A stretch of 6,392 bases of DNA, taken from assembly GCA_021156245.1 (NCBI GenBank), contig JAJNBO010000156.1, positions 1 through 6,392 on the forward strand, in the 5' to 3' direction. Source of the DNA: Ramlibacter sp. GTDB taxonomy: Bacteria > Pseudomonadota > Gammaproteobacteria > Burkholderiales > Burkholderiaceae_C. Below, one piece after another: positions 6,178-6,392 of this stretch. The first letter of the stretch is position 1. Every line of letters starts with the position of its first letter. The notes under the pieces are model-generated. The model made no database searches and was not told the DNA's origin. It was given only the letters and a program-made list of their open reading frames with translations. A program made the translations under genes and the position numbers.

Positions 6178-6183
6178 AATTCC

Positions 6184-6392
6184 ATGACACGCTTCCTGCG
6201 CCTGCTGGCCATCTTTTCATCCTTGTGGCTGCTTGCAGCCGCCTCGTTCGCACAGGACAAGGTGGTCTACCACATCGACGACTACGAGACCCAGGCGACG
6301 AAGGGTCTGCGCAATGTCCGCAACCACCTGGACGTGGCCCCGGAGACCAAGGTCGTCGTGGTGACGCATGCCAACGGGGTGGACTTCCTGCT
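6184..6392 (+). CDS. DsrE-like sulfur-relay family protein with signal peptide (3' end outside window)
   Basis: The frame is open from the ATG at 6184 to the window end, giving 69 complete codons. The first 23 residues form a Sec signal peptide: a basic start (MTRFLR), a hydrophobic core, and an A-S-F-A cleavage site before Gln24. The mature part begins QDKVVYHIDDYE, followed by QATKGLRNVRNHLD and the strand VVVVTHANGVDFLL. This pattern of a first beta strand, a helix with conserved Arg-Asn-x-x-Asn-His, and a THxNG(I/V)xFLL strand is what I know from periplasmic DsrE-family proteins of betaproteobacteria. DsrE-type domains bind sulfane sulfur or act as sulfur carriers; the cysteine that would show this lies beyond the window. 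Its divergent neighbour is a YeeE/YedE transporter, which fits a sulfur-trafficking pair. Confidence 0.82.
   Translation, partial: MTRFLRLLAIFSSLWLLAAASFAQDKVVYHIDDYETQATKGLRNVRNHLDVAPETKVVVVTHANGVDFL

Larger units (their letters stand above)
5986..6183. promoter_or_regulatory. Divergent intergenic region between the YeeE-like and DsrE-like genes
   Basis: These 198 bp separate two divergently oriented genes and must hold their promoters unless transcripts enter from elsewhere. The segment at about 6091-6117 is AT-richer than its surroundings. On the plus strand TGATATACC (6111-6119) resembles an extended -10 element (TG, one base, then TATACC), which would put transcription start roughly 60 bp before the dsrE-like ATG; no good -35 is seen. 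For the minus strand I find no convincing promoter hexamers. Confidence 0.35.

Overview
The window is GC-rich, densely packed bacterial DNA. Close family matches across the PHB genes (PhaC C-terminus, PhaA with Cys88/His349/Cys379, PhaB of 246 residues) point to a betaproteobacterium of the Burkholderiales, probably Comamonadaceae-like. That placement is inferred from gene content and recalled family sequences, not from a search.

Left part (1-2538, + strand): the 3' end of phaC, then phaA and phaB. This is the classical poly(3-hydroxybutyrate) operon. PhaA condenses two acetyl-CoA, PhaB reduces acetoacetyl-CoA to (R)-3-hydroxybutyryl-CoA, and PhaC polymerises it. The phaC-phaA gap holds an unusual tandem heptad array (CCCCCAG-type). 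Degenerate copies in inverse orientation lie just after phaC, so the leader of phaA could fold into a long imperfect hairpin. The opposite strand of the array is a textbook G-quadruplex motif.

Middle (2535-4795, - strand): phaB meets a convergent gene so tightly that both stop codons sit in one CTAG palindrome. That gene (135 aa) and the next (134 aa) are tandem paralogs, about half identical by hand alignment, of a family I do not recognise. Upstream of them on the same strand is a 414-aa clan GH-A / GH1-like glycoside hydrolase with two visible catalytic glutamates and no signal peptide.

Right part (4840-6392): a YeeE/YedE-type (TsuA-like) membrane protein with conserved cysteines on the - strand. 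Divergent from it, on the + strand, is the start of a secreted DsrE-like protein, cut by the window end. Together these suggest a small sulfur-compound uptake or trafficking module. The 198-bp divergent intergenic region is the most likely place for their promoters.

The enzymes are ordinary for this lineage. The parts most worth a second look are the heptad array with its hairpin and G4 potential, the unrecognised paralog pair, and the divergent yeeE/dsrE arrangement. I see no RNA gene, insertion sequence, CRISPR array or clear Rho-independent terminator.
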